DNA from: Dactylorhiza incarnata
Lineage: Eukaryota; Streptophyta; Magnoliopsida; Asparagales; Orchidaceae
NCBI GenBank assembly: GCA_033032865.1
Contig: JAWHQI010000019.1
Location: 8,288,001 to 8,352,000, forward strand
DNA length: 64,000 bases
Direction: 5' to 3'
This document shows, in pieces, positions 1 through 11,283 of this stretch (positions are counted from its first letter, which is position 1; every line of letters begins with the position of its first letter). The notes beneath the pieces were generated by a model, which saw nothing but the letters and a program-made list of their open reading frames with translations, searched no databases and was not told where the DNA came from. Both the position numbers and the translations under genes were made by a program.

Positions 1-227
1 AGACTCCCTAGAATGAAGAGCGCTGAAGGAGATGTTGAAGATACGCCATGACCACGTCGGAGTTGAAGCGAGCGTCCTTCTTCAAATTTGCCATTGGAAA
101 TCTCCTTATCACTCTTGTTTCTCAATGTTGGTGTTGGGAGTTCTCTCTGAATTCGGAATGAAATGCTCTCTCAGGTCTCTGGAATGAACGCTTTTATGAT
201 CATTTCTTGAGCAAATAAAATCAGGTC

Positions 228-237
228 TTTAAATAGA
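228..237 (-). promoter_or_regulatory. TATA-like box of the partial LTR
   Basis: The minus strand reads TCTATTTAAA, directly downstream of the motif array. This is the same spacing logic as in the other LTRs of the window. A 28-codon ATG ORF follows on the minus strand near position 94 and is too short to call. Confidence 0.5.
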
Positions 238-244
238 CATGGGA

Positions 245-800
245 GCTAACGCACGGCGTTAAGAGTTAACGCCAGTGTTACGCATCATGTACGGCAGTTG
301 TTGAGATCGCGCGAACCGTCGGGATCATCGCAGTTTGTGGACTCAACGCGTGCGTTAAGAGTCAACGCTGGCGTTGAGTTTTGTTCTCCTTTTAAACAGC
401 TGGCGTGCCATTTCGTCGAACTGCATCTCATCCCGTCGAGTGCCATTTATTCGAACGACATCTTATTTCGTCGAACGTCATCAAATTTCGTCGAACACAA
501 TTTCGTCGAACGGAATCTCATTTCATCGAACGCAATTTTGTCGAACGCAATTTCGTCGACCGGCATCTCATTTTATCGAATGCCATTTAGTCGTGCGGCA
601 TCTCATTTCGTCAAACGCCATTTCGTCGAGTGGCAGCTCATTTCGTCGAATGGCTAGCGCCCAGCGTTAAGACCTAACGCCTAGTGTTGTCTCTGGCTTC
701 TCGACGGATTCATTCTCAACTGCATTTCTTCTCGACAGATTCCTTCTCGACGGAAGTTAGTGCAGGGTGTTAACTACTAACGCAGGGCGTTAGCTCTCCT
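245..800. repeat. CpG-rich motif array (TTAACGC and TTCGTCGAAC types)
   Basis: Two interleaved motifs recur. The first is spaced inverted pairs such as GCGTTAAGAGTTAACGC at about 258-274, with diverged copies near 345-375, 660-690 and 765-790. The second is about a dozen near-palindromic TTCGTCGAAC units at 408-650, separated by 6-12 bases of CATCTCAT/GCAAT type. ORFs across this stretch are products of the repeat and not genes. Confidence 0.85.
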
Positions 801-943
801 TTCAGAGAATCATCATCAATCAGCATCCTGTTCATAGGGTTATATAACTATAGTACCTGCACACTATAAACACAAGCAAGATCAAATACATAGTTTGATT
901 TGTTATTTCTCAAACTAAGAGAAGTGGAACACAAGCTCCAACA

Positions 944-1310
944 AAGCATACCTAGACTAGCGAGTCAGGGGGATTGCGGGTATAGAAGATAGGATCAAAG
1001 TGAATCGGTCGTGGTATAAGGCGAACGGGAAAGCGTGGGTGAGCTTCACTCGTGATTCCTAAAGACGAGTGAGTCGGGTCTGAAGCGCGGGTGCCATGTA
1101 AAGGGTAAGTGAATACACGTGAAGTAAAAAGGTGGCGAGTGCCGTGGGAAAGACGTGCAAGTACCATGTAGAGGGTATGTGAATACGTTGCGACAAGGCA
1201 AAATAAGACGGACAAGGGAAAGCATTAAACAAAATTTCATTTCATAAGTTTCTATTACAGACATTGTGGCGATCTCACCAACAAAAAATCAAAAAAGAGT
1301 ACATTATGGT
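944..1310. other. Non-coding 3' flank of a decayed antisense gene
   Basis: No supportable ORF. It contains two diverged direct copies of CCATGTAAAGGGTAAGTGAA at about 1094 and 1163. By position it corresponds to the region below the last exon of the antisense gene of element E (44050-44555). Confidence 0.4.
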
Positions 1311-1822
1311 TTAAGGGTCATCCACGGACCGCTCTCTCTCACTATCCACAGATGCCAGAATTGGTTCAAACAACTTTGGGACCACCTCTTCGACGGTTAG
1401 CTGCGCCGCCTCCACAGAGAGAACACATGTCCCCTTCAGGGTTTGGAAGATGTGCTTAGCCACCGCGACTGCGGTCTTCTGCATCTCCTCCTCCTGCTTG
1501 CATAACTTGTTCCTCAGGTCCCTGGGGCTGTGAGGATGCAGAGGAAGGGTAGCCTGGGCCAGCTCATGGATCTGGGCCTTCAGCCCAGCAACTTCCTTCT
1601 CTAGGTTGGAGGCGTGAGTGAGAAGTTGACTGGAAGTCTCAGCGTCCTGCAAAAGGTAAATTATCCAATGGGAAGAACAACGAGGGAGGTAGGTGAATTC
1701 TAAACAAACATACCATCCCGCCCTGAAGGCTGACGAGGAGGCCCTTGGAGATGTCCTATTTCTCCTTAAGGCTTGCAATCTCCTTTATCGCGGCCTTCAG
1801 TGCACACTTGAGCTCTCGGGAT
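1311..1822 (-). pseudogene. Antisense gene of a Tat-type gypsy element, 3' part (Transposase_28-like)
   Basis: Two exon remnants can be read on the minus strand: about 1822-1714, ending in a GT donor, and 1646-1311, following a TTTTGCAG acceptor and ending in TAA. The last exon encodes a coiled-coil-like segment followed by LTVEEVVPKLFEP, which aligns with the last exon of the antisense gene in E (LEDVVPELFLP, 44885-44556). The upstream exon has a TAG stop. The rest of the gene lies at 16539-16922, on the other side of Copia-1. Function of this family is unknown; it is found in plant gypsy elements. It is clearly a pseudogene: two stops, and separated from its 5' exons by 14.7 kb. Confidence 0.7.
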
Positions 1823-3105
1823 TGTGAAATTTTCTCGAATCTTTATGGAGCAAGCAGGAGTTAGTCAACTTAGAGTTAAAAACCAAACAACCAGAAGCAA
1901 GTGGAGGCAAACAACTGATCTTTATTGATAACAATCTTCAAAATCACAAGGCAAGGCATGCTTGACGAGACATAATTTCGCCAACACAAACACTAAAGGA
2001 AAGATACAAAGTTGAAGATAACTTGAGACCGCACAGACCGCGCGACCTCCCTACGATCTCAAAAAATTGCCAGACCGCAGCAACTTGACGATCACAGAAC
2101 ACCACCAGCTTGCTGATCAAACCGCCCACTTCTTCAGACCTCCTGATTCTCCTGAACTCCAGCACCACAACTAAAAGCTGCAGACCACCCGAACACTTTC
2201 AGAGGAAGAGGTGATCACTGCTGTCCGCACTATCCGCAGAAGCTGCACAAGAGAAATTCAATCAGGAGACCGCCCGGTCACATAAACTCAGACCGCAGGA
2301 AAGAAGAAAGTTTAGCTTACGCTTGGTGTGTCTATTTGCTGCTACAGTGTCCTCCTATTTATAGGCGTGGGACCTGATCCAGTCACCACCCTATGAGATA
2401 GGATCACCACCCCCCAGACCGCGCGACCTGACCGGTCACACTGCGCGATCAGCAACATTACTTCTGCTTCATTTTGGTGAACCCGCCAGCTTCAATGTCG
2501 CCATGAGAGACCGCCACTCTCACAGTAGACCGCGACTCCACAAGGAGCTCGCCAGCCCGCCCGAAGCTATTCACCACCTGTGTTCGCACGAGACCGTGAA
2601 CACAGTCAGTTCGCCATCAGACCACGAACTCCTGTCCGCATGCCGATCTCCTCCTGAGACCGCGAACAGCAACTAGCTCGCATACCAGTCTCCTTCTGAG
2701 ACAGCGAACTGAGACCGCGCGACTAAGACCCTTAGTCCGCAAAAACCCCCAGAAAGCCCGGTCAGCTACCAGACTGCATTCAGGAGAAAACCTGGATCAA
2801 ACTGTGCGGTCACACCAGACCGCCAAAGCCTTGAAGAGGACAGCACGCCACGCGGTCACGCACAGACCGCGCATACCTGAAGACGAATAGCCCGCCACGC
2901 GGTCAGAGACAGGCCGCGCGACCTCCATCTTCAGTCGCCTTGAACCCATACCAGCGATCAAGCCAGGAGACCGCAGCTAGGCTTAGATCAGCCAGACCGC
3001 AGATGCAGACCGCCAGGTCGTGCGGTCAGGTCAGACCGCCCGACCTCCTCCCAGACCGCCCAGGTCCAAAAAACCCTCCAAACTTCCACTTCAACAATTT
3101 CAACA
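1823..3105 (-). repeat. Copia-1 3' LTR
   Basis: 1283 bp, TGTGAAATTT to TTTCAACA. A TATA box (minus strand CTATAAATAG, about 2355-2364) lies in the middle. The upstream part (2400-3060 on the map) is filled with AGACCGC / GCGGTCT motifs, and further copies follow downstream at 2020-2330. Confidence 0.95.
2400..3062. repeat. GCGGTCT motif array in Copia-1 U3
   Basis: Some thirty copies of AGACCGC or its complement occur, many in forms such as AGACCGCGCGACC, at irregular spacing of 15-40 bases. The same array is in the right LTR (15840-16500) and, with the same core, in Copia-2. Confidence 0.85.
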
Positions 3106-3117
3106 CTCCCCCTTGAA
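3106..3117 (-). other. Copia-1 polypurine tract
   Basis: The minus strand reads TTCAAGGGGGAG immediately before the 3' LTR start. This is the plus-strand primer site for reverse transcription. Copia-2 has the same tract. Confidence 0.9.
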
Positions 3118-3249
3118 GTGGGAAGTTGAAACTAGCCCCAGTAGGCTCCTTAGCCGTGTGAACGGCCCCTTTGCTAGCGCCTTTGTGAATATGTCTCCGA
3201 CATTGTCCGCACTCCGCACATGCCCGACCGAAAGAGATCCCTCCAGCAC

Positions 3250-4377
3250 CTTCTACCGTATGAAGTGATGCTCGATCTCGTTATGTTTGGTCCTCGCGTG
3301 ACAAACTGGATTGGTTACCAGTTTGAGAGCACTCTCATTGTCACCACGTAGCAGAGTCGGCTCCCGAACCTCCTTGTGGACGTCTCCCACCAACCTCTTA
3401 AGCCAGAAGGCTTCCTGAGCTGCCAAGGCCGAAGCCTTGTATTCCGCTTCCGTGGTGGAGACCGACACGGAATCCTGCTTCTTGCTTCACCATGATATAG
3501 CTGTAAGGCCCGCCATGAAGACGAATCCAGACGTTGACTTCCGATCATCCGAATCTCCCACATTGTCAGCATCCATGTACCCGTGCACCTTGAAGCCCGC
3601 ATCTCTCCTATATAGGAGACCCATGTCCGAGGTCGCCTTGACATACTTCAGAATATTCTTGGCTGCTAGCAGATGAGGTACCCGTGGCTCCGCCATATAC
3701 CAGCTCACTCTGCCAACTGCATATGCAATATCCAGCCTCGTGATCGTCAGATAAATCAAGCTCCCAACCAGAGCTCGGAACACCAACGGATCTTGCATAA
3801 TCCTCCCCTATTCTTTCCGAAGCTTCATAGCCTTCTCCAGAGGTGTGGAAGTGCACTTCCCTTCCTTCATGCCGAACCGCTCTACGATCCGCTCCGCATA
3901 TCTGGCTTGGGTCACCAGCACTCCATCTTCCTTCCTCTGTACCTGTCAAGGAAATGGTGAAGCTCACCTAAGTCCTTCATCTCGAACCTGATAGACAGCT
4001 CGGTTCGTAGCTGTGCTACTTCCTCCTTCGAGTTCCCCGTCATGATCATATCGTCGATGTATAGCAGCACGATGACTTGAAGCTCCCCGCTCTTCTTGAC
4101 AAACAAGCTTGAGTCTGAGTCTGAAGCACAAAACCCATAGAATATGAGATATTCTGCGATCTTCCCGTACCACGCCCTCGGCGCTTGCTTCAACCCATAC
4201 AGGGCCTTCTTCAGCTTGCAGACATGCTTCGGAAAATCTTCAGACACAAAGCCAGGTGGCTGGACCATGAAGATGTCCTTGTCAATCTCGCCGTACAAGA
4301 AGGCGTTCTTGACGTCGAGCTGCCAAATCTCCCATCCACTAAACGCCGCCAAGGCAATGATGAACCGAACTGAAGTC
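3250..4377 (-). pseudogene. Copia-1 reverse transcriptase and RNase H, 3' part
   Basis: The minus strand encodes the remainder of the Copia reverse transcriptase: WQLDVKNAFLYGEI near 4320, ALYGLKQAPRAWYGKI near 4180, and the active-site YIDD near 4055. RNase H follows, with STTEAEYKA near 3450 and KHNEIEHHFIR at the end. The frame shifts near 3950 (after GELHHFL), near 3800 and near 3480. The protein continues from the integrase half at 12373-14406; T sits between them with its ATTTT duplication. RNase H acidic residues are partly kept, but the reading frame is not. Confidence 0.92.
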
Positions 4378-4539
4378 ATTTTTGTTGGAACATGGTCTTC
4401 CGCATCTCCTAGGTTTGAGAATAACAAATCCTATGTATTTGATCTTGTGTGTTCAAGTGTGCAGGTTTACTAGGTCCACATGACTCAAGGAGTACACATG
4501 TTGACTGCCCCCAAAATTGAGGCCAAAATTCGAACAAGC

Positions 4540-4768
4540 TCACTATCGCCGGCGGTAGCGATAGCGCCCGGCGATAGCGTTGATTAGCGCATTTTCGGCA
4601 TCATTTTTAGAAAGGGCTAACGCCAGGCGGTAGCAGATAGTGCTGGCGGTATCATGGCACATATGAGGCATAGAGCAATATGTTGCCTCGGATTGAAGAT
4701 CCTCCCGCGCAAATTGTTTCTTAATCCGGGCTAGCGTCGGCGGTAGCGCTAGCGCCGGCGGTAGCGTG
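4540..4768. repeat. GCTAGCGCCGGCGGTAGCG motif array in T U3
   Basis: About eight copies of variants of GCTAGCGCCGGCGGTAGCG. The last two form a clean 18-bp tandem pair at about 4730-4766. The 3' LTR (11446-11652) has one of these two units only. Confidence 0.85.
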
Positions 4769-4771
4769 AAG

Positions 4772-4780
4772 GCTATAAAT
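4772..4780 (+). promoter_or_regulatory. TATA box of T 5' LTR
   Basis: GCTATAAAT directly follows the motif array; the same sequence stands in the 3' LTR at about 11655-11663. Confidence 0.75.
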
Positions 4781-5491
4781 TGGACCCCTTGCCTTCATAT
4801 TCTTTATCCTCTTTAGATCCCAAACTCCAGAGCCTCGTGCCACAGCAGAGAGAGGATGTTGTAGAGAGATACTCCCACAAATCTGAAAAGCTGAAGGAGA
4901 TCCGTGGAGAAAATTTCAACACGCGTCATCATCTTGACGAAAGACCGCATCAACTACGATCATACTCTGCGGACCTTCGTCCACTTCTCCAGGAGATCCA
5001 CATAGGGAGTTTTATATTATTGTTTGTCTTTTTATTTCATTTCTTATTCTTGTAAACGGTTCGTTAATTCGCCTTGTGTTGGTGACTCGGTCTGGGTTAG
5101 ACTTAGGGGGTAATTCACCTCGGGTTGGCGACTAGGTCTAGGGAGTAGATCTAGGGGGTGCTCGAGGCCTTTCTGGGGATAGATTGGCTAGAGCGGCTTG
5201 AGGCCGTATCTGGGGAGAGATCGGCTAAAGCCAACCGGTTCGTGGGGATACGAGTCGGTATAGAAAACGAAAAAGAGTTTTACTAGTCGCCTTAGATTTC
5301 TAGCGTCATAGAAGTCAAGTTTTATAAAACATTATTTGATATTAATAAAGCATGTCTCTTCTTTTGTTTTTACAAAACTTCTTATTGTTTTAATATTGCA
5401 TTATTTCAAAGTTTTCTAAATATAATCTAAACTTATTGAGAACCCTTATTCACCCCCCCCCCCCTCTAAGGGCGCCTACCGATCCAACAAG

Positions 5492-5503
5492 TGGTATCAG
5501 AGC
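5492..5503 (+). other. Element T primer binding site
   Basis: TGGTATCAGAGC, complementary to the 3' end of plant initiator Met tRNA, stands 2 bases after the LTR. Confidence 0.92.
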
Positions 5504-5539
5504 CAGGTTTTATTCCAATCGGCTTAACAACCCGGAATA

Positions 5540-6997
5540 ATGGCGTCTCATGATCTCGCTTCTTTTAGTGGGGGAAATTTTTGTGAAGAGGAAAAATCAC
5601 TTGCACCACCTTTATTTGAAGGGACAAACTATAAAGGATGGAAAATTTTAATTGAAAATTTTATTAAAACTTTAGACATCGAAGTTTGGAATTTAGCAAT
5701 AGCAAGACCCGCAAATGAATCAAATAAAAAAGAACTTCAATTAAATGCAAAAGCTAAACACTATTTATTTTGCGGTCTATCAAATGAAATTTTCAAATTA
5801 ATATATTGTTTTTCAAGTGCATATAAAGTATGGCATTTTCTTGAAGAAATTTATGATTCTACGGGTATGGAACAATCGCAAGAACCGGAGAATACGCAAG
5901 CATGCACAACTCTTCAAGAATGCCCTCCTTATGACAAATCAATGGAGCATACATCAAAAGAAAGAGATGAAACAATCTTACTTTTGGAAGAAGAGTGTCA
6001 AGAAGAAGACAAAGGAACATTATGTTCAAATCCTCCCTCATCCAAAAGCAATGTAAGGAAATCAAACTTAATCGCTTGTACTTCCATTTCTACTTTACAA
6101 TTGCTACAAAATACTAAGCGCAAAATTAAGAAATTAAAGAATGCTAATAAACTATTGCGCTTAGAAAATAAAAATTTAAAAGCAAAAGTTAAAGTAGTAT
6201 CAAAATCTGATTTATCTAGCTTTACTCATGTCACTTCAATTGAAAATACAAAATCTTGTTTTGATTGCAATAATTTAAATGAAAAATGCAAAGAACTTGA
6301 AAAGGAACTTATTTGTGTAAAAGAACAAAATGAAAGATTTTGTGTAGAAAATTCTTTCTTGAAAAATGATTGTGCTAAGTGCAAAGATTTTAAAATTGAA
6401 ATTCAAGAGATGGATGAAACATTTGATGAATATAGAAACAACTATCAAAATCATATTGAGTCTATTGTATCCACTCTTAAAAATAGCACAATCGCATATA
6501 ATAAAGCAAGACATAATTTTAAACTCAAAAATGATGAATTAAAATAAAAAATCAACTTGCTTATGAAAATTGTAAATACCAATTCACAAAATCAAACAAT
6601 ATCCAAAAGCAAGTTGAATATAAATTCCCAAAATATTAATGAATCAAACAAAGAAAATGAAAGACATCAACAAATTAAAAATGAAATTCCAAAGTACAAT
6701 TATTATCATCAAACTTCTCCCAACATAACACTTCACAAATTTTCTATGAAAAATGCTTTCTATAATCACTACAATTATAATCCTAGAGATAAAAATTATC
6801 ACAATGGAAATTTGACTCATAATAATAATATTAAACCACAATTTGAATGGAGACCCAAAGTTAAAGATGAAACACAAACTCAAATCAAAAGGGCCCATTC
6901 AATCTTATCTCCCCAAAAGCAAACACGATTTATTTGGGTACCCAAAGGAACCGTCACTCCCGGTCCTCTTTGGATACCTAAATCTCTTATTCATTAG
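5540..6997 (+). pseudogene. Element T gag-like protein (DUF4219/UBN2 type) with one in-frame stop
   Basis: The ATG at 5540 opens a frame that stays open to 6997 except for one TAA at 6545-6547. Residues 25-110 have the Copia gag pattern: PPLFEGTNYKGWKI, then a region ending KVWHFLEEIYDST. A lysine-rich coiled-coil-like segment with several Cys pairs follows, as in the C-terminal half of SIRE-type gag. Near the end are WVPK and WIPK motifs typical of SIRE-like gag-pol junctions. The CCHC knuckle and the second half of UBN2 are missing, which suggests an internal deletion. It likely packages element RNA in the cytoplasm, or once did. Base composition is AT-rich, unlike the Copia-1 coding sequence around it. 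Confidence 0.8.
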
Positions 6998-8271
6998 TAT
7001 CCCATCATGTGCATGAAGTAGAAATCAATTAAAATGAAATACACAAATTTCTACTTCACGATGTGCTTTAATGTCTTTTCTATTTTTTTTCTTTTTGTTT
7101 CCTTTTGAACTATCATGTCGTGGTCATCCTATACAATATTGAAAATATGATTTTATCTCTTAAAAGATTAATATGTGTATAAAATTAAATTGATCAAAAT
7201 TCAAAATCATATTTTATTTTGATGACCTATCTTTTATTCTTATATTCATTGCTTCTAAATATCTTATATTATCCATATGAATCAAACTCTAAATTTGCTG
7301 TAAGATATTTCAAATTAAATCCGGTTATTAGGCTATTAAGATTCTTAGCCTTCACCAACAAGTGGTTTAGTGAAATAACTTGATCTAAAAGAAAATTCAA
7401 GATTTAAATAAAAGCAAAACTTTCTTAAAACCATCATGATATGATCACTTTATATATCTTGTAATATGACTTTCATAATTTAAACCATAATTCATAAATG
7501 AATCAAATTGAATAAAATTGAATAAAAGTCATATCATTTTTAGGTGATCTACTTATCCTTTTTATTTTATTTTCTTCTAAATCCATTACCTTTTAAAATG
7601 TCTTGAATTATAAATTGAAAATTGAAATTATTATCAAGACTAATGATATTACTTTAATGGATTTAAATGGTTTATTAAAGCGAGTGGGCTAAAACTTAAA
7701 ATGCAAAATGCATTGATCTTTGTTTTGTTGATTATGATAGCCCTTATAATAAAGAAAAATATTGCTTACAAAATGCATGATTAATCCTATGTTTAACATT
7801 GCATCTAAACTCATCAACCTAGCATCTCGTTTTGGTTTATGCTTATATATCTATGCCAGGTACAACATTTATGATGTTATTCATATTTTATGACAACTAT
7901 GTGATTTGAAATCATAATAGAATACTAAAATTCCATCAATCACATAGTTTATGGATTAATCATTAAGACATATATTATTTGGCTTATTCAAACATGCTAT
8001 CTTGTGTTTACATTCTCTATCTATTTTTTAGTTTACATTATTTTGGTAAACACAAGCCTTTGAAAAATCGTAATAAAGATATAAGAAAATATGTCTCATG
8101 CGATGGTTAGGGAGTCTAGTCATATAAAAAAAAGCGCTAACATTTCATGCAATTTGCACTATCTAAACATCTCCTAAAATTCTGATATTTCAGCATGAAA
8201 CTCCTAATGGGACACCTAATCAAGATCAAGAATCAAAATTTCCAAAAACCTAAAAAATCACTTACTGTTTC
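6998..8271. other. AT-rich non-coding interior of T
   Basis: No ORF of interest on either strand and no recognisable domain. Position corresponds to the missing pol. Confidence 0.6.
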
Positions 8272-8310
8272 CCGAGCTAGCGCTAGCGCCGGCGCTAGCG
8301 TTGAGGTTCA
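8272..8310. repeat. Internal copy of the T LTR motif
   Basis: An isolated GC-rich island in AT-rich sequence: GCTAGCGCTAGCGCCGGCGC and continuation. It matches the array in T's own LTR. No ATG ORF of note follows it, unlike in Z1, C and D. Confidence 0.75.
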
Positions 8311-9249
8311 TTTTTTTGTATTTTTTAAATTTTTAAAAATCCCTAAAAATATATAAATCTATATTTTCTACTTAGTTTTGCACTTCTGTGTTTCTTTATT
8401 TTTTTGAAAAATCAAATACAAAACTACAAAAACCAAATTACAAAAAATATTTTTTGCTTGTGTTGTTTTCTTTATTTAAAGTTCATTTTTATGCAAAAAT
8501 CAAATATAAAAGTTACAAAAGCAAAAATTACAAAAATATGCTTTTATTTGAAAAAAAAAATAACTACAAAAATATAAAACAAAACAAAAACAAGCATCGA
8601 AATTATTCTTCTGAACTTAACTTTTCTATGTATCTTGCGAAAGGGTGATTTGGGCTATCATTCCATCATGTCACCTAGTACCGGGCGAACCTCTCACAAG
8701 GTAGTCCTCGGGAAGTCCAAGATCAATCTTATAAGTTCAAACTTTAAATAAAGATTATTTTTTCAAAAATATCAAAAATTACTGTATGGACATTATTGTA
8801 AAAATCAAGCATGATTTAATATATTATTTAGTACTTCTATAATGTTGCGATTTATCATCTCAAACTACTTTGAACATTGTTTTCATCATGCTTAGATATA
8901 TCTATTAATATGTGCATCAATTATATTGTAAAAGTTGTGTAGAACTATGCGTAGCATGCCTCTAAGTATGAGTAAATGTTTTATGTTTGATAATGATCTT
9001 TATTCACTCACCTATTTTTGGCATTGTCTACATTTGTGTTTAAATCTAAGAATGCTTGTGTATGTTTTGTATTAGTACAATGAATTAAAATTGCACAAGT
9101 ATCTTACCTACACTCCTTTATTTGCACTTTTACAAATTAAGAAAAGTGGTTATCTTTCTTATAAATTATATTGGTTTGCAAAACAAGTGTATTCGGAGAA
9201 CTTTGCACAAAACAAAAAATCATGAAATAATTTAACAAAGTTATCTCCA
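8311..9249. other. AT-rich non-coding interior of T
   Basis: Poly-A and poly-T rich. The short ORF at 8388-8648 is lysine/asparagine low-complexity and not supported. A GC-richer patch stands near 8655-8730, of unknown nature. Confidence 0.55.
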
Positions 9250-9488
9250 CCAAGCACTACTTGAACCTCCTGATAAGTCTTAATAAGCATTGTGAGGTTG
9301 AGCACCTTGGAAAGAATAATAAAGTATCTTGTGCAAACCATATCTTTCTTTCAAAATAAAAACCACTTATTCTTAAGTACACCGGATCATAATAAAAAAA
9401 AACACAAGAATAAAATTATGTGATCCCCCAAGCACTACTTTGCACCCTGATAAGTCTTAATGAGCATTATGTGTGCAGAGCACCTTGG
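9250..9488. repeat. Pair of hairpin-forming direct repeats
   Basis: Two related units of about 60 bases lie at 9250-9310 and 9428-9488, 178 bp apart. Each is bounded by CCAAG and CTTGG, which pair. The inner arms differ between copies yet pair within each copy: AACCTC with GAGGTT in the first, TGCAC with GTGCA in the second. The loop side shares CTGATAAGTCTTAAT. Confidence 0.65.
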
Positions 9489-11270
9489 TTGTTGTACATT
9501 TTTCTTTGTGCATTGAAGTGAGTGGAAGTAAAATTATTTGTGTTTTATTGTGCTCTTTACTTTACATATTACTTGTATTTTTGATTAAAACATTTGTTTA
9601 CTCTACTCAAAAATACACTAATGTGCACATCATTATCTTCCATAACACTTCTTCTCATGAGTATTGGATCCTAATGCAAACTCTATACTACTCTTTACTT
9701 ATGAAATGCACTAGATAACCTAGCATGCTTTCTACAATGTTTGGTATGACTTGAAATTGTGAATTGAAATAACATTGTAGTAATCTCTTTGTGATAGTAT
9801 TATTTCATGCTTGGTTATTTTTGTCAACCATAAAAGATTTTCATTGAAACATGATTTACAAAAACATCTTCTTTCTTGAAATATCACTTATATATTTTTA
9901 GATCATACTTAACTACAATAAGATGTTTCTTGTAGTTCTATAAGTCTTCCGCATCATCATCACCGTATAATTTTTACCTTGCACTTTCATGCTTATATCA
10001 AGTCTTAAAACTCAACTTTTCTTAAAAACAAGTGATAGACTTGCTTGGTAAAATTTATATTGGTTATTCTAACACGCATATCATTTTTATAATACAAACT
10101 CTGATTTATTTCAAATGTAAAACTTTCATGCTAATCACTCCTCCAACAAGTGAAATATTGCTTATCGAACATCCTCTTATTATTGAATTTCAAATCAAAT
10201 TTTACCTCTTATTTCTAATTGCTAAAAGGATGTTGAAAAATGATTTAACTCTTATCTATATAAAATTTGTTTCTTTAAACTCAATAAACATCTATTTTTT
10301 TTATAACTCAAACTCTTATTATGATGTTTCTTTTTTTTGAAATCTTCTGAAATGCTCAAACTCTGTTTCATTCATGATTTTTCAATATAGCTATGTGAGT
10401 TTTATTTCAAAATAATTCAAATAAAATATAAATCCATATGCTATGAAATTTCCCATTAGATTTAAATGCTTAATGCTTCCAATAATCATTATCCGTGACT
10501 TCATATCTCACCATAGCAGGGGCGTAGGGTTGTAGACATTAGATAAACTTATCTTTAGTCACGTCTTGTCCTTAACCGGGGAAGGGTTCCAGTGGGGCCT
10601 TGCGAGGCACTGGGGGGAAAGAGTGCTAGGTTAAGTTTTTATCTAGTGTTTGCATATGGGACTAACACCCCAACCTACGGCATGTTTGCAGCTCCTCATG
10701 CCCATCCGTCACTTAGTACGGGGCTAGGGTGTAGACGTATTGTCTGGGTAGATGGGTTATTTGAAAATCCTTATTTTTATGCTTAAACTTTTTATATAAA
10801 GGGAAAATCATTACTTTTTTTATATATACTAAAAACTCTGATGAAAAATTGTGTAATGCTTATAACTCTGATCTAGTAAAATGAAAAACAATTCTACAAC
10901 TCCTTATCATTTACTTAAAAAGCTCGATCATGCCTTATATTCTATTTACAAATTCTTTGGTGCTCTGTCTCCCTACCCACTTTTGCTAATAACAAAGGGG
11001 GAGAACTAACATGATAAAATGCAAAAGGGGGAGAACTAACATGATAGAACTAACATGATAAATATATAATCCGCTATCAAAATGCAAACCCAACATGATT
11101 GATTAAGTTGATAGCATATATATTAGGGGAGCATGTATTTAGGGGGAGCAATTCTAAATGCTAAAATCAATAATTATCCTAAAGTCATCACTCTCACACA
11201 CACACAAGTATAGTTTCATCATGATTATCTATTAATGCTGTGTTTTATCATTAATGGATTTGTTATTATC
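9489..11270. other. Non-coding interior of T
   Basis: Mostly AT-rich without credible ORFs. A GC-richer stretch at about 10500-10760 contains short G runs and an ORF of 64 residues without recognisable features. AGGGGGAG-like purine runs occur at 10997, 11027 and 11135. Confidence 0.5.
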
Positions 11271-11283
11271 AAAAGGGGGAGTT
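11271..11283 (+). other. Element T polypurine tract
   Basis: AAAAGGGGGAGTT immediately precedes the 3' LTR. Confidence 0.9.

Larger units (their letters stand above)
1..943 (-). mobile_element. Partial LTR, minus orientation, related to the LTR of element T
   Basis: Read on the minus strand, an LTR starts at 943 with TGTTGGAGCTTG and runs left out of the window. Its first 90 bases align by eye with the LTR start of element T at 4383, sharing the stretch GTATTTGATCTTG and the following GTGTGCAGG. A motif array lies at about 245-800 and a TATA-like box at 228-237. There is no polypurine tract on the right flank, so this is a 5' LTR of an element lying to the left, or a solo LTR. The left border and TSD are outside the window. 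Confidence 0.75.
4383..5489 (+). repeat. Element T 5' LTR
   Basis: 1107 bp, TGTTGGAACATGG to GATCCAACA. The motif array is at about 4540-4768 and TATAAAT follows at 4774-4780. The open frame downstream of the TATA box (4780-5055) begins with TTG, not ATG, and I do not call it a gene. Confidence 0.95.

Noticed and set aside
298..670. Three overlapping ORFs rich in Ser/Phe/Arg
   Set aside because: They are translations of the TTCGTCGAAC array in three frames.
4183..4473. ORFs opposite the Copia-1 reverse transcriptase
   Set aside because: Shadows of the minus-strand coding frame.
4780..5055. 91-codon ORF in both LTRs of T
   Set aside because: It starts with TTG, and its presence in both LTRs follows from LTR identity, not selection.
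10592..10786. 64-codon ORF in the GC-richer patch of T
   Set aside because: No homology recognised, short, no motif; left as noncoding.
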